A stretch of 64,000 nucleotides of DNA from NCBI RefSeq assembly GCF_900182815.1, contig NZ_FXUA01000002.1:434001-498000 (forward strand), read 5' to 3'. The stretch is from Algoriphagus winogradskyi (GTDB lineage: Bacteria; Bacteroidota; Bacteroidia; Cytophagales; Cyclobacteriaceae). This document shows positions 44,288 to 52,905 of the stretch, one piece after another. Position numbers and translations under genes: made by a program. Positions within the stretch are counted from its first letter, which is position 1, and each line of letters begins with the position of its first letter. The notes beneath the pieces were generated by a model. It saw nothing but the letters and a program-made list of their open reading frames with translations, had not been told where the DNA came from and made no database searches.

Positions 44288-45958
44288 TCACCTTTTCTCC
44301 AGCCAATAGTATATCTTCCCATTTTCCTTCACCAATGAATCAAAGGCTGGGTTGCTGAGATTTTGAAGGAGAAAAGGAATTTGTTTGGAATTCCAGTTGA
44401 CCGAACCCACAGAGATTTCGTACTGGTTTTTTGGAATTAGTTCTAAAAATTTATCCTCGACTATTAAATAAGTATAATGGGCAGCTTCACGGAGTAACTC
44501 TTGATCGGTGAGTTTTTTCTCGCCGGATATATCAGTCATGTAATAATCAGGTCCTAAAAACACCCTAATTTTACTGCTGGTGTGGATATTTCCGATAAAT
44601 CCGATTTCCCCTTTTGGATCTATGTCATTAGCTGCTACAAATGCTTCAATTTGCTCACCTTGCTCTGGCAGAGATATTTTTGCAGTGACAGTGGATAGGA
44701 GGAAAAACAACAATAGAAATGAATAAGAAAGTGCTTTCGGAAGTTTCTCGCTTCTAATAGTCAGCATGAAGAGGTAGGACAAAATGGCGAATCCCGCTGC
44801 TAGCTGAAGATAAACCCATGCTGTACTACCTAATTGAAAGTTTATCCAAAAGCCAAAAACACCAACAATAAGACACAGGAAAAGGAAAAACCAAGTACTG
44901 ATTTTTAGACCCAATTTCCTGAATTCAAATTCTCCTTTTACAAGTAGCCACCCAAGCAATACGGCTAATACTGGAGCTACGGGCAATAAATATCGCTCAT
45001 AAAACTTAGCCGTCATCGCTCCCATTCCCAAAATTGCCAAGCCCCATAAAATTGCAAATCCGAAAAAAACTGCATTCTCAGACCATGCTTTTCTTGTACT
45101 TTCCTTGATTTTAGGAAGAACCAGCAGAATCCAGGGAATAAATATGGCAATCAAAATCCCAACTGCAAGCATCCCATTTTTCAGGATTAATAAATAACGT
45201 GAAGTAACTCTACCTCCTACTTGATCTTCAACAAAACTGTCTAAATAAGTAGGGCCATGTATTTGCCACATGGCGACAAACCAGAAGAGTGCAATAAAAA
45301 TGGCTAATGCAAGGGACGGAAAATGGAGAAAGGTTTTAAATGAGACTTTTTTCCATGGATTAAACAGTAGATAAAATACTCCAAGTCCCCCTAAAGCCAG
45401 AGCAGGAAGGCCTTTGGTTTCAAATGCAAGCGCCAAACTTAGGTAAAGAATCCAAAGATATTTTTTGGGGGCTTGGTCACCAAAGCGGATTAAACCAGCG
45501 AAACCAACTGCGCTCGCAGTCATCGTGAGGCCGAGTAGCACATCCGGTATTGAGCGGGTTGCGGATAAAATCAAAACAGGATTGGCGGCAATTATCAATG
45601 CAGAGATTCCAGCTGTTTTTTTGTCTTCAAAAAGTAGCTTTGCAAGCCAATACGTGGCACCTACAGTCAATGCTCCAGCGAGTAAAAAGAAGATTCTTGA
45701 AGATAGTGCGCTAACTCCAAAAAGCTTGAATCCGGCCAGCACCACCCAATAAGTGCCAATTGGCTTACGAAAACGCAGTTCCCCATTCCCTAAATAGGTT
45801 GTGAGGTAATCTCCATTTTGGAGCATTTTCACAGCAGCGTCGGTATAATACATTTCGTCAGGGAAATGCATGTGGAAGCTCAGTGCAAACGGGCCAACTA
45901 AGACGGCAAATGCTGCCATGACCACCCATGGATTAATTTGGGAATCTTTTAAAGACAT
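44288..45958 (-). CDS. Glycosyltransferase family 39 (ArnT-like)
   Basis: This 556-residue membrane protein has the ArnT-like start: FHMHFPDEMYYTDAAVKMLQNGDYLTTYLGNGELRFRKPIGTYWVVLAGFKLFG, with the catalytic-type acidic pair and RKPIGTYW motif, then repeated hydrophobic helices. ArnT proteins move aminoarabinose or other sugars from undecaprenyl phosphate to lipid A; the actual donor is not known. It is divergent from the GT2 gene that could make the lipid-linked donor. Confidence 0.87.
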   Translation of the reverse strand: MSLKDSQINPWVVMAAFAVLVGPFALSFHMHFPDEMYYTDAAVKMLQNGDYLTTYLGNGELRFRKPIGTYWVVLAGFKLFGVSALSSRIFFLLAGALTVGATYWLAKLLFEDKKTAGISALIIAANPVLILSATRSIPDVLLGLTMTASAVGFAGLIRFGDQAPKKYLWILYLSLALAFETKGLPALALGGLGVFYLLFNPWKKVSFKTFLHFPSLALAIFIALFWFVAMWQIHGPTYLDSFVEDQVGGRVTSRYLLILKNGMLAVGILIAIFIPWILLVLPKIKESTRKAWSENAVFFGFAILWGLAILGMGAMTAKFYERYLLPVAPVLAVLLGWLLVKGEFEFRKLGLKISTWFFLFLCLIVGVFGFWINFQLGSTAWVYLQLAAGFAILSYLFMLTIRSEKLPKALSYSFLLLFFLLSTVTAKISLPEQGEQIEAFVAANDIDPKGEIGFIGNIHTSSKIRVFLGPDYYMTDISGEKKLTDQELLREAAHYTYLIVEDKFLELIPKNQYEISVGSVNWNSKQIPFLLQNLSNPAFDSLVKENGKIYYWLEKR

Positions 45959-46031
45959 GGTGCAAAGATAATCCTATTGAACTTTGTAGTGCCAAATTTT
46001 CGTTGGCTTCCGAAAGCGAATCCTAGCTTTT

Positions 46032-46062
46032 TTGTCCTAGGAAGTATTTTACCGTATTTTTG
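46032..46062 (+). promoter_or_regulatory. Promoter of the GT2-flippase pair
   Basis: TTG (46032-46034), 20 bases, and TATTTTTG (46055-46062) match the Bacteroidota promoter, 15 bases before the ATG at 46078. Confidence 0.65.
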
Positions 46063-46077
46063 ACAAAATTTTATCGC

Positions 46078-47064
46078 ATGTCCAAGCCACAGATTTCCGT
46101 AGTAATCACTGTTTATAACGAAGAGGATAATATCCAACCGCTTTTAGAACAAACGTATGCAGCGCTAGAGTCCATCGATTATGAAGTGCTTTTGATTGAA
46201 GATGGATCAACTGATAGGACTGTGGCTGAGGTAAAAAAGTATGCGAATAGCCGAACTAAGCTGATTATTTTCAATAGGAATTTTGGCCAAACCACAGCTT
46301 TGGCAGCAGGTATTGACATGGCTGCTGGTGAATACATCTGCACCATGGATGGGGATTTGCAAAATGATCCAACCGACATTCCTGTGATGCTTCAAAAGGC
46401 AATCGATGAAGAATGGGATGTGGTAGCAGGCCGTAGAGCGAATAGAAAAGATGGATTTGTGCTTCGCAAAATCCCAAGTAAGATCGCCAACTGGGTGATC
46501 AGGAATACAACCAAAGTTTACTTGAAAGACTACGGATGTACACTTCGTGTGTATAAAGCGGAGATTGCGCAGGGAATGGGGTTGTATGGAGAATTGCACC
46601 GTTTTATTCCTGTTCTGGCGAAGCAGCAAGGAGCTAAAATGACCGAAATGGATGTGAAGCATCATCCACGGATTCATGGCGAATCGAAATATGGCCTGAG
46701 CCGAACCTTCAAAGTGATGTCGGATTTGATTCTGATGTTATTTTTCCAAAAGTATTTTCAGCGACCAATTCATTTATTTGGCGGGATAGGGATCATCGCA
46801 TTTTTGATTGGTTTGCTGATCAATTTTTATCTGCTCATCCTGAAAATAATGGGCGAAGACATCTGGGGAAGACCAATTATGATCCTTGGTTTTATTTTAG
46901 TGCTGGGAGGTATTCAGTTTATCACCACCGGAATTATTGCGGAGATCATTGTTCGGACCTATTTTGAGTCTCAGGATAAGACGACCTATTCCATCAAGTC
47001 TGTCTATCAAGGTGTATTGGAGCCTGTTATTGCAGTGCATCAAGGAATTGACAGCGCTAAGTAG
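46078..47064 (+). CDS. DPM1/ArnC-like glycosyltransferase family 2
   Basis: This 328-residue enzyme should make a polyprenyl-phosphate-linked sugar. The GT2 domain has ISVVITVYNEEDNIQPLLEQ, LLIEDGSTDRT, the ICTMDGDLQNDPTDIP metal-binding motif, and KHHPRIHGESKYGLSRT. Two transmembrane helices follow (GIGIIAFLIGLLINFYLLIL and PIMILGFILVLGGIQFITTGII), as in GtrB/ArnC. A TTG at 46060 lies inside the -7 element and is rejected as a start. Confidence 0.92.
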   Translation: MSKPQISVVITVYNEEDNIQPLLEQTYAALESIDYEVLLIEDGSTDRTVAEVKKYANSRTKLIIFNRNFGQTTALAAGIDMAAGEYICTMDGDLQNDPTDIPVMLQKAIDEEWDVVAGRRANRKDGFVLRKIPSKIANWVIRNTTKVYLKDYGCTLRVYKAEIAQGMGLYGELHRFIPVLAKQQGAKMTEMDVKHHPRIHGESKYGLSRTFKVMSDLILMLFFQKYFQRPIHLFGGIGIIAFLIGLLINFYLLILKIMGEDIWGRPIMILGFILVLGGIQFITTGIIAEIIVRTYFESQDKTTYSIKSVYQGVLEPVIAVHQGIDSAK

Positions 47065-47086
47065 GTTTTCAAATATCAATTGAATT

Positions 47087-47968
47087 TTGGCGAAAACAGA
47101 AAGTTCCCTTAAAAAGAAATTAACGACTGTCCTAAAACTGGTTTTAACTGGTTTGGCACTCTTTCTGGTTTTTCGAAAAATTGACACAGATCAGCTTTGG
47201 CAAATTACAAAAACCATCCATTGGCTTTGGCTGATTCCTGCGATTCTGACTTTTGTGTTAAGCAAGCTTTTCACAGCCTTTCGCCTCAATCTCTACTTCA
47301 AAAATATCGGTGTGCAAATCTCCGAAAAGCTCAATATCAAGCTTTACCTCATCGGTATGTTCTACAATCTCTTTCTACCTGGCGGGATTGGTGGTGATGG
47401 GTATAAAGTTTACTTACTGAATAAACACTATCAAACTCCCGTAAAGCCACTGGTGCAAGCTTCGCTGCTGGATCGTTTGGGAGGTTTGGTCGCGATTGTG
47501 TTTTTACTGTTGGCATTGGTTCTTCCTGTGGATTTGACCTTGCCATTTGCTTCGCAAATTCCCTGGGAGCTCTTGGTGGTAATTGCTGCCTTGCTGGTAT
47601 TTCCAGCTTTTTGGCTGATGCAAAAGTTACTCTTCAAAGCATTTCTACCCTCTTTTTGGAAAGCAAATGGCTGGTCGATGGCTGGCCAGTTAGCACAATT
47701 GATATGCGCTTGGTTTATACTGAAAAGCCTTGGCGTAACTGAGAATTTCCTAGCTTATCAACTGGTTTTCTTGCTTTCTTCTATAGTCGCAGTGCTGCCA
47801 TTGACTATCGGTGGCGTAGGTGCTAGAGAATTAGTTTTCGTCTATGCGCACACGTATGCAGGTATTGATGAGGCGATTGCAGTCGCTTTCAGTTTGATCT
47901 TTTTCCTGATCACCGCGATGGTTTCACTGACAGGATCAATGATTACCATTAATTTTGAAGAAAATTAG
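47087..47968 (+). CDS. Flippase-like membrane protein (lysylphosphatidylglycerol synthase TM family)
   Basis: This 293-residue protein of the UPF0104/LPG_synthase_TM family has six to eight helices and the motif FYNLFLPGGIGGDGYKVYLL near residue 89, then SLLDRLGGLVAIVF and TIGGVGARELVF. Members are thought to move or modify lipid-linked molecules. The start is TTG at 47087; a TGA lies six bases upstream in frame and no early ATG exists. It follows the GT2 gene by 22 bases and is probably co-transcribed. Confidence 0.85.
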   Translation: MAKTESSLKKKLTTVLKLVLTGLALFLVFRKIDTDQLWQITKTIHWLWLIPAILTFVLSKLFTAFRLNLYFKNIGVQISEKLNIKLYLIGMFYNLFLPGGIGGDGYKVYLLNKHYQTPVKPLVQASLLDRLGGLVAIVFLLLALVLPVDLTLPFASQIPWELLVVIAALLVFPAFWLMQKLLFKAFLPSFWKANGWSMAGQLAQLICAWFILKSLGVTENFLAYQLVFLLSSIVAVLPLTIGGVGARELVFVYAHTYAGIDEAIAVAFSLIFFLITAMVSLTGSMITINFEEN

Positions 47969-48004
47969 TTAAATCGTTGTTTTTCAATGAAATAATAAAA
48001 ATTA

Positions 48005-48045
48005 ATCCTTGCAAATTTAAAATCAAATTTTAAATTTGCAAGGAT
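48005..48045. promoter_or_regulatory. Perfect palindromic promoter overlapping a start codon
   Basis: Arms of 19 bases (48005-48023 and 48027-48045) are perfectly complementary around a three-base centre. On the plus strand TTG (48009-48011), a 19-base spacer and TAAATTTG (48031-48038) make a full Bacteroidota promoter; by symmetry the same elements exist on the minus strand. The right arm ends inside the ATG of the next gene at 48044, so the plus-strand transcript is predicted to start at or near that ATG and be leaderless. Confidence 0.75.
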
Positions 48046-49219
48046 GATTGTGCGAGATTTGTTTTTGAAACTGCAAGAATTGATGCCTGATTTTCCGGCT
48101 ATAGCGATTCTGGGTCCACGGCAAGTAGGTAAAACTACCTTAGCGCAAGAGCTCGTGGAAACCATCGATCCTCAGTCTATTTACCTCGATCTTGAAAGTC
48201 CCTCAGACCGTAGTAAGCTTGCTGAGCCAGAGCAATATTTTGACCTGCATGAAGGTCGTTTGATTATTTTGGATGAGATCCAGCGCATGCCTGACCTCTT
48301 TCCGCTTTTGCGGGGCGTGATAGATCGAAGGAGAAAGAAAGGCTTTAGATCTTGCCAATTTCTGATTTTAGGCTCTGCTTCTTTGGACCTGATCCGGCAA
48401 TCCTCCGAATCACTGGCAGGAAGAATTGCCTATGAAGAACTCCCCGGATTCAATGTGATGGAAGTGGATTCGATAGAAGGACATGTAGAAAAACTATGGA
48501 TGCGTGGAGGTTTTCCCGACAGTTTTCTTGCGAGTTCCGATAGATCAAGCATGACTTGGCGTGGTAATTTCATCACTACCTATTTGGAAAGAGATATTAC
48601 ACAGATTGCTCAGTTTGTGCCAGCCAACCGTCTGCGTCGACTCTGGACTATGCTCGCTCATCAGCAAGGTCAGCTGATCAATCTATCCAAACTTGGTGGA
48701 AGTCTAGATTTGACTTCTCCGACTGTGAAAAGTTATGTGGAAATGCTTGAAGATCTTCTGCTGATTCGTTCTGTCAGACCTTGGCTAGTGAATGTGGGCA
48801 AGCGACTGGTGAAGTCTCCCAAAATCTACATCAGGGATTCTGGAATTACACATGCTTTATTGAACTTAACCAAACTGGATGATCTGCTGGGACATCCTGT
48901 GGTAGGCGGAAGTTGGGAAGGATTTATCATCGAAAATATTATTTCAGTTTTGCCTAAAGGAGCTGAATATGGCTTTTATCGGACAACGGGTGGAGCAGAA
49001 CTTGATTTGGTATTGAGTCTGAACGGAGAAGTTTGGGCGATAGCAATCAAGCGGACCTTAAGCCCGAAGCTTTCAAAAGGCTTCCTGAACGCTGTGGAGG
49101 ATATATCAGCAGACCATCGCTATTTTATCTATGCAGGTAAGGATGAATTTCCCTTGGGCGAAAGGACTAGCGCTATAGGATTAGCTGGATTTATGAAAAA
49201 ACTAAAGGAAGGCTTTTGA
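48044..49219 (+). CDS. AAA ATPase with DUF4143 domain
   Basis: This 391-residue protein has an AAA_14 ATPase part with Walker A GPRQVGKTTL at residue 25 and Walker B LIILDEIQ near 75, then a winged-helix region and a C-terminal DUF4143 domain (WEGFIIENIISVL, FYRTTGGAELDLVLSLNGEVWAIAIKRT). The DUF4143 end resembles a PD-(D/E)XK nuclease fold, where the family usually has WAIEIK; here residue 334 is Ala (gca) instead of Glu. The family is common and duplicated in Bacteroidota, with no established role known to me. The gene is preceded by the palindrome at 48005-48045. Confidence 0.9.
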   Translation: MIVRDLFLKLQELMPDFPAIAILGPRQVGKTTLAQELVETIDPQSIYLDLESPSDRSKLAEPEQYFDLHEGRLIILDEIQRMPDLFPLLRGVIDRRRKKGFRSCQFLILGSASLDLIRQSSESLAGRIAYEELPGFNVMEVDSIEGHVEKLWMRGGFPDSFLASSDRSSMTWRGNFITTYLERDITQIAQFVPANRLRRLWTMLAHQQGQLINLSKLGGSLDLTSPTVKSYVEMLEDLLLIRSVRPWLVNVGKRLVKSPKIYIRDSGITHALLNLTKLDDLLGHPVVGGSWEGFIIENIISVLPKGAEYGFYRTTGGAELDLVLSLNGEVWAIAIKRTLSPKLSKGFLNAVEDISADHRYFIYAGKDEFPLGERTSAIGLAGFMKKLKEGF

Positions 49220-49235
49220 GGTTTTCCTTTAGTTT
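49199..49235. terminator. Terminator overlapping the end of the DUF4143 gene
   Basis: Perfect arms aaactaaaggaa (49199-49210) and ttcctttagttt (49224-49235) enclose the stop codon. It can serve both this gene and the convergent gene that ends at 49241. Confidence 0.7.
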
Positions 49236-49240
49236 TGCTA

Positions 49241-49687
49241 TTACTGCATCATCACATCGAGCGGAAAGTAATTTGGTAGATGGTTTTTTCCCACACCCTC
49301 TTTTGTTACTTCCCATCTTATTTCCTTACTGCTGGGAAAGTAGGTTATTCTGATTTCGCTGACAGCGAGAGAATATGCACTTAGAATCGTTCCTGTGAAT
49401 ACATTTTCGGAGATTCTGTTTAGAGAAATAGAATATTCCTCGTAGCTACAGTCCATTCTGCCCCCATTATAATACACTCCGCAATGCTCTCCTATTAAAT
49501 CATATGACCCCATAACGTCATCATCAAGCTCGGGCTTATATAGTTGGATTGTGAATGCTCTATCTTCAAATTCGAACCATCGCCAAGAACCTGTAATATC
49601 TTGAGAGTTGGAATCATAGGAAAAAAGAAAAAGCAGTACGAACAGAATAGGGAGCCCTCTTTTATATCTATTGAAATATAAAATCAT
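49241..49687 (-). CDS. Secreted protein of unknown function (DUF6705-like)
   Basis: This 148-residue protein has a signal peptide (GLPILFVLLFLFSYDSNSQ) and a mature part starting DITGSWRWFEFEDRAFTIQLY, with YDLIGEHCGVYYNGGRMDC and EIRWEVTKEG. The ITGSW start, the two Cys and the strand pattern recall the small beta-sandwich Bacteroidota proteins annotated DUF6705; this is a weak match by memory. Its start overlaps the stop of the gene before it by four bases, so it is the last gene of a three-gene operon. Confidence 0.65.
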   Translation of the reverse strand: MILYFNRYKRGLPILFVLLFLFSYDSNSQDITGSWRWFEFEDRAFTIQLYKPELDDDVMGSYDLIGEHCGVYYNGGRMDCSYEEYSISLNRISENVFTGTILSAYSLAVSEIRITYFPSSKEIRWEVTKEGVGKNHLPNYFPLDVMMQ

Positions 49688-50268
49688 ATATTTATTTTTG
49701 TAATATTTCCTGTCTTCAGGTCAACAATTACACTTATCGGTTCGTCCACCACAACGCCATGATAGGATAAGGGTATTATTATTATTCCATAATCTGTTTC
49801 AATTTCCAGTTCATAGGGTGGAAATAGCTTTGATACCGATGAATGAGAGTCTCCTATTTTTATAAAATCTTTACCATTTCCAATTGAGAATTTGGAGTCT
49901 ATTAGATGAAATGCATCCATTTTTTCACCTAGGAAATAGAATTCATTTTGCCCATAGGTGATTAGTCGCGCCATCTTTTCATCCATCTCATAATAAAAGT
50001 CTTCATTCTTGTCGGGATTTGGGAATTCTTCTAAAAATGACGATAAGGTGTTTTTAAGAAAACTGAACTCTTTGTCAATTGATTCAATTGATTTGATAAT
50101 GAGGTAGTTAGTGTCAAATGTCGGGATAAATGTGTTAGGATTATACCCTTGGATTTGACCATATGAATTTGAGTGGAAGGAGAAAACCAGAACTATAAAA
50201 ATCAAGAAATACTTTCTTCCTGAACCCCAGTAATTTTTGGTTTGTGACTCTCTTATTTGATGCCTCAT
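49684..50268 (-). CDS. Secreted protein of unknown function
   Basis: This 194-residue protein has a basic N-terminal region and a signal sequence (YFLIFIVLVFSFHSNSYGQ), then an acidic, helix-rich mature part (SIESIDKEFSFLKNTLSSFLEEF) and a C-terminal sheet region (FKIGDSHSSV-like segment, LEIETDYGIIIIPLSYHG, ISVIVDLKTGNITKINI). I do not recognise a family. It lies 3 bases after the small membrane protein gene and overlaps the next gene. AT-rich composition sets this operon apart from pyrF next door. Confidence 0.6.
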   Translation of the reverse strand: MRHQIRESQTKNYWGSGRKYFLIFIVLVFSFHSNSYGQIQGYNPNTFIPTFDTNYLIIKSIESIDKEFSFLKNTLSSFLEEFPNPDKNEDFYYEMDEKMARLITYGQNEFYFLGEKMDAFHLIDSKFSIGNGKDFIKIGDSHSSVSKLFPPYELEIETDYGIIIIPLSYHGVVVDEPISVIVDLKTGNITKINI

Positions 50269-50271
50269 AAT

Positions 50272-50478
50272 TCATCCGTTTGATTTTTGAACATATTTAT
50301 TGAAAAAATGTGCTAACCCAATAACTATAACCCCTGACGAAAAGAATGAACCAATGAACTGAAACCAAATGGGTTCCGAACTAGGAAATACCAAAGCATA
50401 CATGAAGTCGAAGATCAAGAGGAAAATAAAGGTTACAATTAGCCGTACTTTAAATCTTTTGTCAAGCCGTTTAAACAT
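50272..50478 (-). CDS. Small two-helix membrane protein
   Basis: This 68-residue protein starts MFKRLDKRFKVR and has two transmembrane helices (LIVTFIFLLIFDFMYALVF and FIGSFFSSGVIVIGLAHFF) and a short basic tail. No family is recognised. It is the first gene of the leftward three-gene operon of unknown role. Confidence 0.6.
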   Translation of the reverse strand: MFKRLDKRFKVRLIVTFIFLLIFDFMYALVFPSSEPIWFQFIGSFFSSGVIVIGLAHFFNKYVQKSNG

Positions 50479-50615
50479 ATCAATAATTTGTTTAAGATTC
50501 TAAAGTAGTTTATTCGCTGTTTAGTTCAAACTATTTAAATGGGTAAAGTAAGTTTTGTTCCAACCATCTTTTCTGAGAAGATTCTCATGTCTTTTCTAAG
50601 CCATTTTCGTTCCCT

Positions 50616-50623
50616 ACCTTTGC
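50616..50623 (+). promoter_or_regulatory. -7 promoter element of pyrF
   Basis: TACCTTTG matches the -7 consensus and lies 16 bases before the pyrF ATG. No TTG is found at the usual -33 distance. Confidence 0.5.
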
Positions 50624-50639
50624 CAAAATCCCAATCTCC

Positions 50640-51455
50640 ATGACCAGAGCAGAGCTTTTCTCCCAAATCCAGAAAAAATCATCCTTTTTGTGCGTAGGAC
50701 TTGATGCAGATATCCATAAAATCCCTAAACACCTGAAACATGAGCCCGATCCTATTTTTAGTTTTTGCAGGGAGATTATAGAAGAAACTGCCGACTATGC
50801 AGTGGCCTATAAGCCGAATATTGCATTCTTCGAAGCATTGGGGCCAAAGGGTTGGGAGACTCTTGAAAAGGTAAATGAACTTATCCCAGAGGAAATTTTC
50901 ACTATTGCAGACGCAAAACGAGGTGATATTGGAAATACCTCGAAGCTTTATGCCAAAGCATTCTTCGAGAAAATGGACTTTGATTCGGTGACAGTTGCAC
51001 CCTATATGGGAGCGGATAGCGTGACGCCATTTTTGGATTTTGAGGATAAATGGGTGATTCTCTTGGCCTTGACATCGAATGCGGGTTCCATGGATTTCCA
51101 GTTGATCAAAGACGAAAATGGCAAACCTTTATATCAAACGGTTTTGGAAAAAAGTCAGGAATGGGGCACTCCTGAAAACCTCATGTATGTGGTTGGCGCC
51201 ACACGCGGAGAGCTAATCGGAGAGGTCAGAAAGGTTGTTCCTGAAAATTTCTTTTTAGTTCCTGGAGTAGGTGCCCAGGGCGGAAGCTTAGCGGATGTTG
51301 CAAAGTATGGCATGAATTCCACTTGTGGGCTTTTGGTGAACTCAAGTAGAGGGATCATATATGCTTCCGGAGAAAAAGACTTCGGAATAGCAGCGAGAAG
51401 GGAGGCAAAGAAGCTGCAGGAGGAAATGGCTGGTTTGCTTGATAAATATCTTTGA
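50640..51455 (+). CDS. pyrF: Orotidine-5'-phosphate decarboxylase
   Basis: This 271-residue enzyme makes UMP from OMP. It is of the long PyrF subfamily: [18 protein letters not shown] at residue 15, [14 protein letters not shown] near 57, the catalytic [19 protein letters not shown] near 92, [11 protein letters not shown] near 202 and [11 protein letters not shown] near 234. It has its own promoter and terminator. Confidence 0.96.
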   Translation: MTRAELFSQIQKKSSFLCVGLDADIHKIPKHLKHEPDPIFSFCREIIEETADYAVAYKPNIAFFEALGPKGWETLEKVNELIPEEIFTIADAKRGDIGNTSKLYAKAFFEKMDFDSVTVAPYMGADSVTPFLDFEDKWVILLALTSNAGSMDFQLIKDENGKPLYQTVLEKSQEWGTPENLMYVVGATRGELIGEVRKVVPENFFLVPGVGAQGGSLADVAKYGMNSTCGLLVNSSRGIIYASGEKDFGIAARREAKKLQEEMAGLLDKYL

Positions 51456-51481
51456 AACTAAAGTATGTCGCTAATATTTTG

Positions 51482-51507
51482 AAAGTCAGGGTTTCCTGAC
51501 TTTTTTG
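51482..51507 (+). terminator. Rho-independent terminator of pyrF
   Basis: Perfect arms aaagtcagg and cctgacttt with a gttt loop are followed by T's, 27 bases after the stop. Confidence 0.85.
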
Positions 51508-51554
51508 TTTTTTAGTTTTTGGTTAAATTCACTTGACTTTTAATCGATACTTTT

Positions 51555-52850
51555 ATGACTTTTAAGGAAGACTTTTTACAGCTAGTCTGGAAATACCAAT
51601 ACTTCGAAAAGGCGAAACTACATACTACAGCTGGCGATGAGTTGAAAATAATCCAAGTTGGATTTCACAATCAGAGCGAAGGACCGGACTTCCGAGATTC
51701 TGTTGTAGTTATTGAAAACGTGATCCTTCACGGACATGTGGAGGTACACCGGTTGGCAAGCGAATGGAAGCAGCATTCCCATGGTGGAAATCCAGCTTAT
51801 AATTCCGTAGTGTTACACGTAGTTTGGGAGGATGATCTTGAAGTGCTTCGAAATGATGGAACTGCAATGCCCACTTTAGAGCTGAAAGGATTGATTTATT
51901 TGGATATCTGGAGAAATTATGAGCGGATGCTGGATTTCAAATCGGACCTCCCTTGTGCACATGGGTTACGTGAGGCTCCAGAAATTGTCAGGTTTTCTAC
52001 ACTAGAAAAAGCTTTGGTAGAAAGACTCCAAGAAAAATCTACGTTGATTCTGCAAATTCTCAAGTCTACAACTGACAATTGGGAAGAAACAGCTTATCGA
52101 TGGCTATTCACCTGCTTTGGCTTTAAGAAGAATAATGAAGCCATGAGTGAATTAGCTAGGTTGGTACCTTATAAAATTCTCCAAAAGCACAGGGATCAAT
52201 TGCCAGTATTGGAAGCTTTATTGTTAGGCCAATCAGGTTTGCTTCCTTCAGAATCGGAAGAGCCCTATGTACAATTTTTGATTCGTGAATATGATTTTTA
52301 TTGTAAAAAGTATGGATGGGATTCTCCAATGAAGCGTCAACATTGGACCTTTATGGGAGTGCGTCCAAGTAATTTCCCCACACTCAGAATCGCTCAGTTA
52401 GCAGCGATTTTATCTAAGGCTCCAAATTTACTTCAGTCTGTGATGCTGGGTTCTCATGATTTCGCAGGTTTTAAAAAATTGCTAAAAGTGAAATCGAGCG
52501 ATTATTGGCAGTATCATTACAGTTTTGGTAAACCTTCAGAAAGGCAGACAAGCTCCGGAATTTCCACTCCAGCTTTAGAGCTTTTGGTGATCAATTATGT
52601 AATTCCGCTTTGGTTTGCTTATGGACGATATTTCGAAGAGCCAGACTGGCAAGAGCGCTGTTTCGATCTCCTACAGGAGGTTTCTGCGGAGAATAATCAT
52701 ATCATTCGAAGATTTCAATCGCATGGCTGGCCGGCCCAGAATTCCTTTGATTCCCAGGGAATGATAGGGCTGTACAAGAATTATTGCCAGCCAAAGAAAT
52801 GCCTCCAGTGTAAAATTGCCCAAGTGCTGATCAAATCAGAATCCAAATGA
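51555..52850 (+). CDS. DUF2851 family protein
   Basis: This 431-residue protein matches DUF2851, a family I know mainly from Bacteroidota: FKEDFLQLVWKYQYFEKAKLHTTAGDELKII at the start, GFHNQSEGPDFRDSVVVI, and HGHVEVHRLASEWKQHSH. The C-terminus has a Cys group (YCQPKKCLQCKIAQVL) that might bind metal. The N-terminal GPDF...EVH pattern could be nuclease-like, but no function is established to my knowledge. Confidence 0.88.
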   Translation: MTFKEDFLQLVWKYQYFEKAKLHTTAGDELKIIQVGFHNQSEGPDFRDSVVVIENVILHGHVEVHRLASEWKQHSHGGNPAYNSVVLHVVWEDDLEVLRNDGTAMPTLELKGLIYLDIWRNYERMLDFKSDLPCAHGLREAPEIVRFSTLEKALVERLQEKSTLILQILKSTTDNWEETAYRWLFTCFGFKKNNEAMSELARLVPYKILQKHRDQLPVLEALLLGQSGLLPSESEEPYVQFLIREYDFYCKKYGWDSPMKRQHWTFMGVRPSNFPTLRIAQLAAILSKAPNLLQSVMLGSHDFAGFKKLLKVKSSDYWQYHYSFGKPSERQTSSGISTPALELLVINYVIPLWFAYGRYFEEPDWQERCFDLLQEVSAENNHIIRRFQSHGWPAQNSFDSQGMIGLYKNYCQPKKCLQCKIAQVLIKSESK

Positions 52851-52853
52851 TTT

Positions 52854-52884
52854 TTGGGTAAGCCAGTGAATTCCTGTATTTTTG
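52854..52884 (+). promoter_or_regulatory. Promoter of the NeuD-like gene
   Basis: TTG (52854-52856), 20 bases, and TATTTTTG (52877-52884) match the consensus, 21 bases before the ATG at 52906. Confidence 0.65.
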
Positions 52885-52905
52885 CAGCCTGAATTGCAGA
52901 AAACT

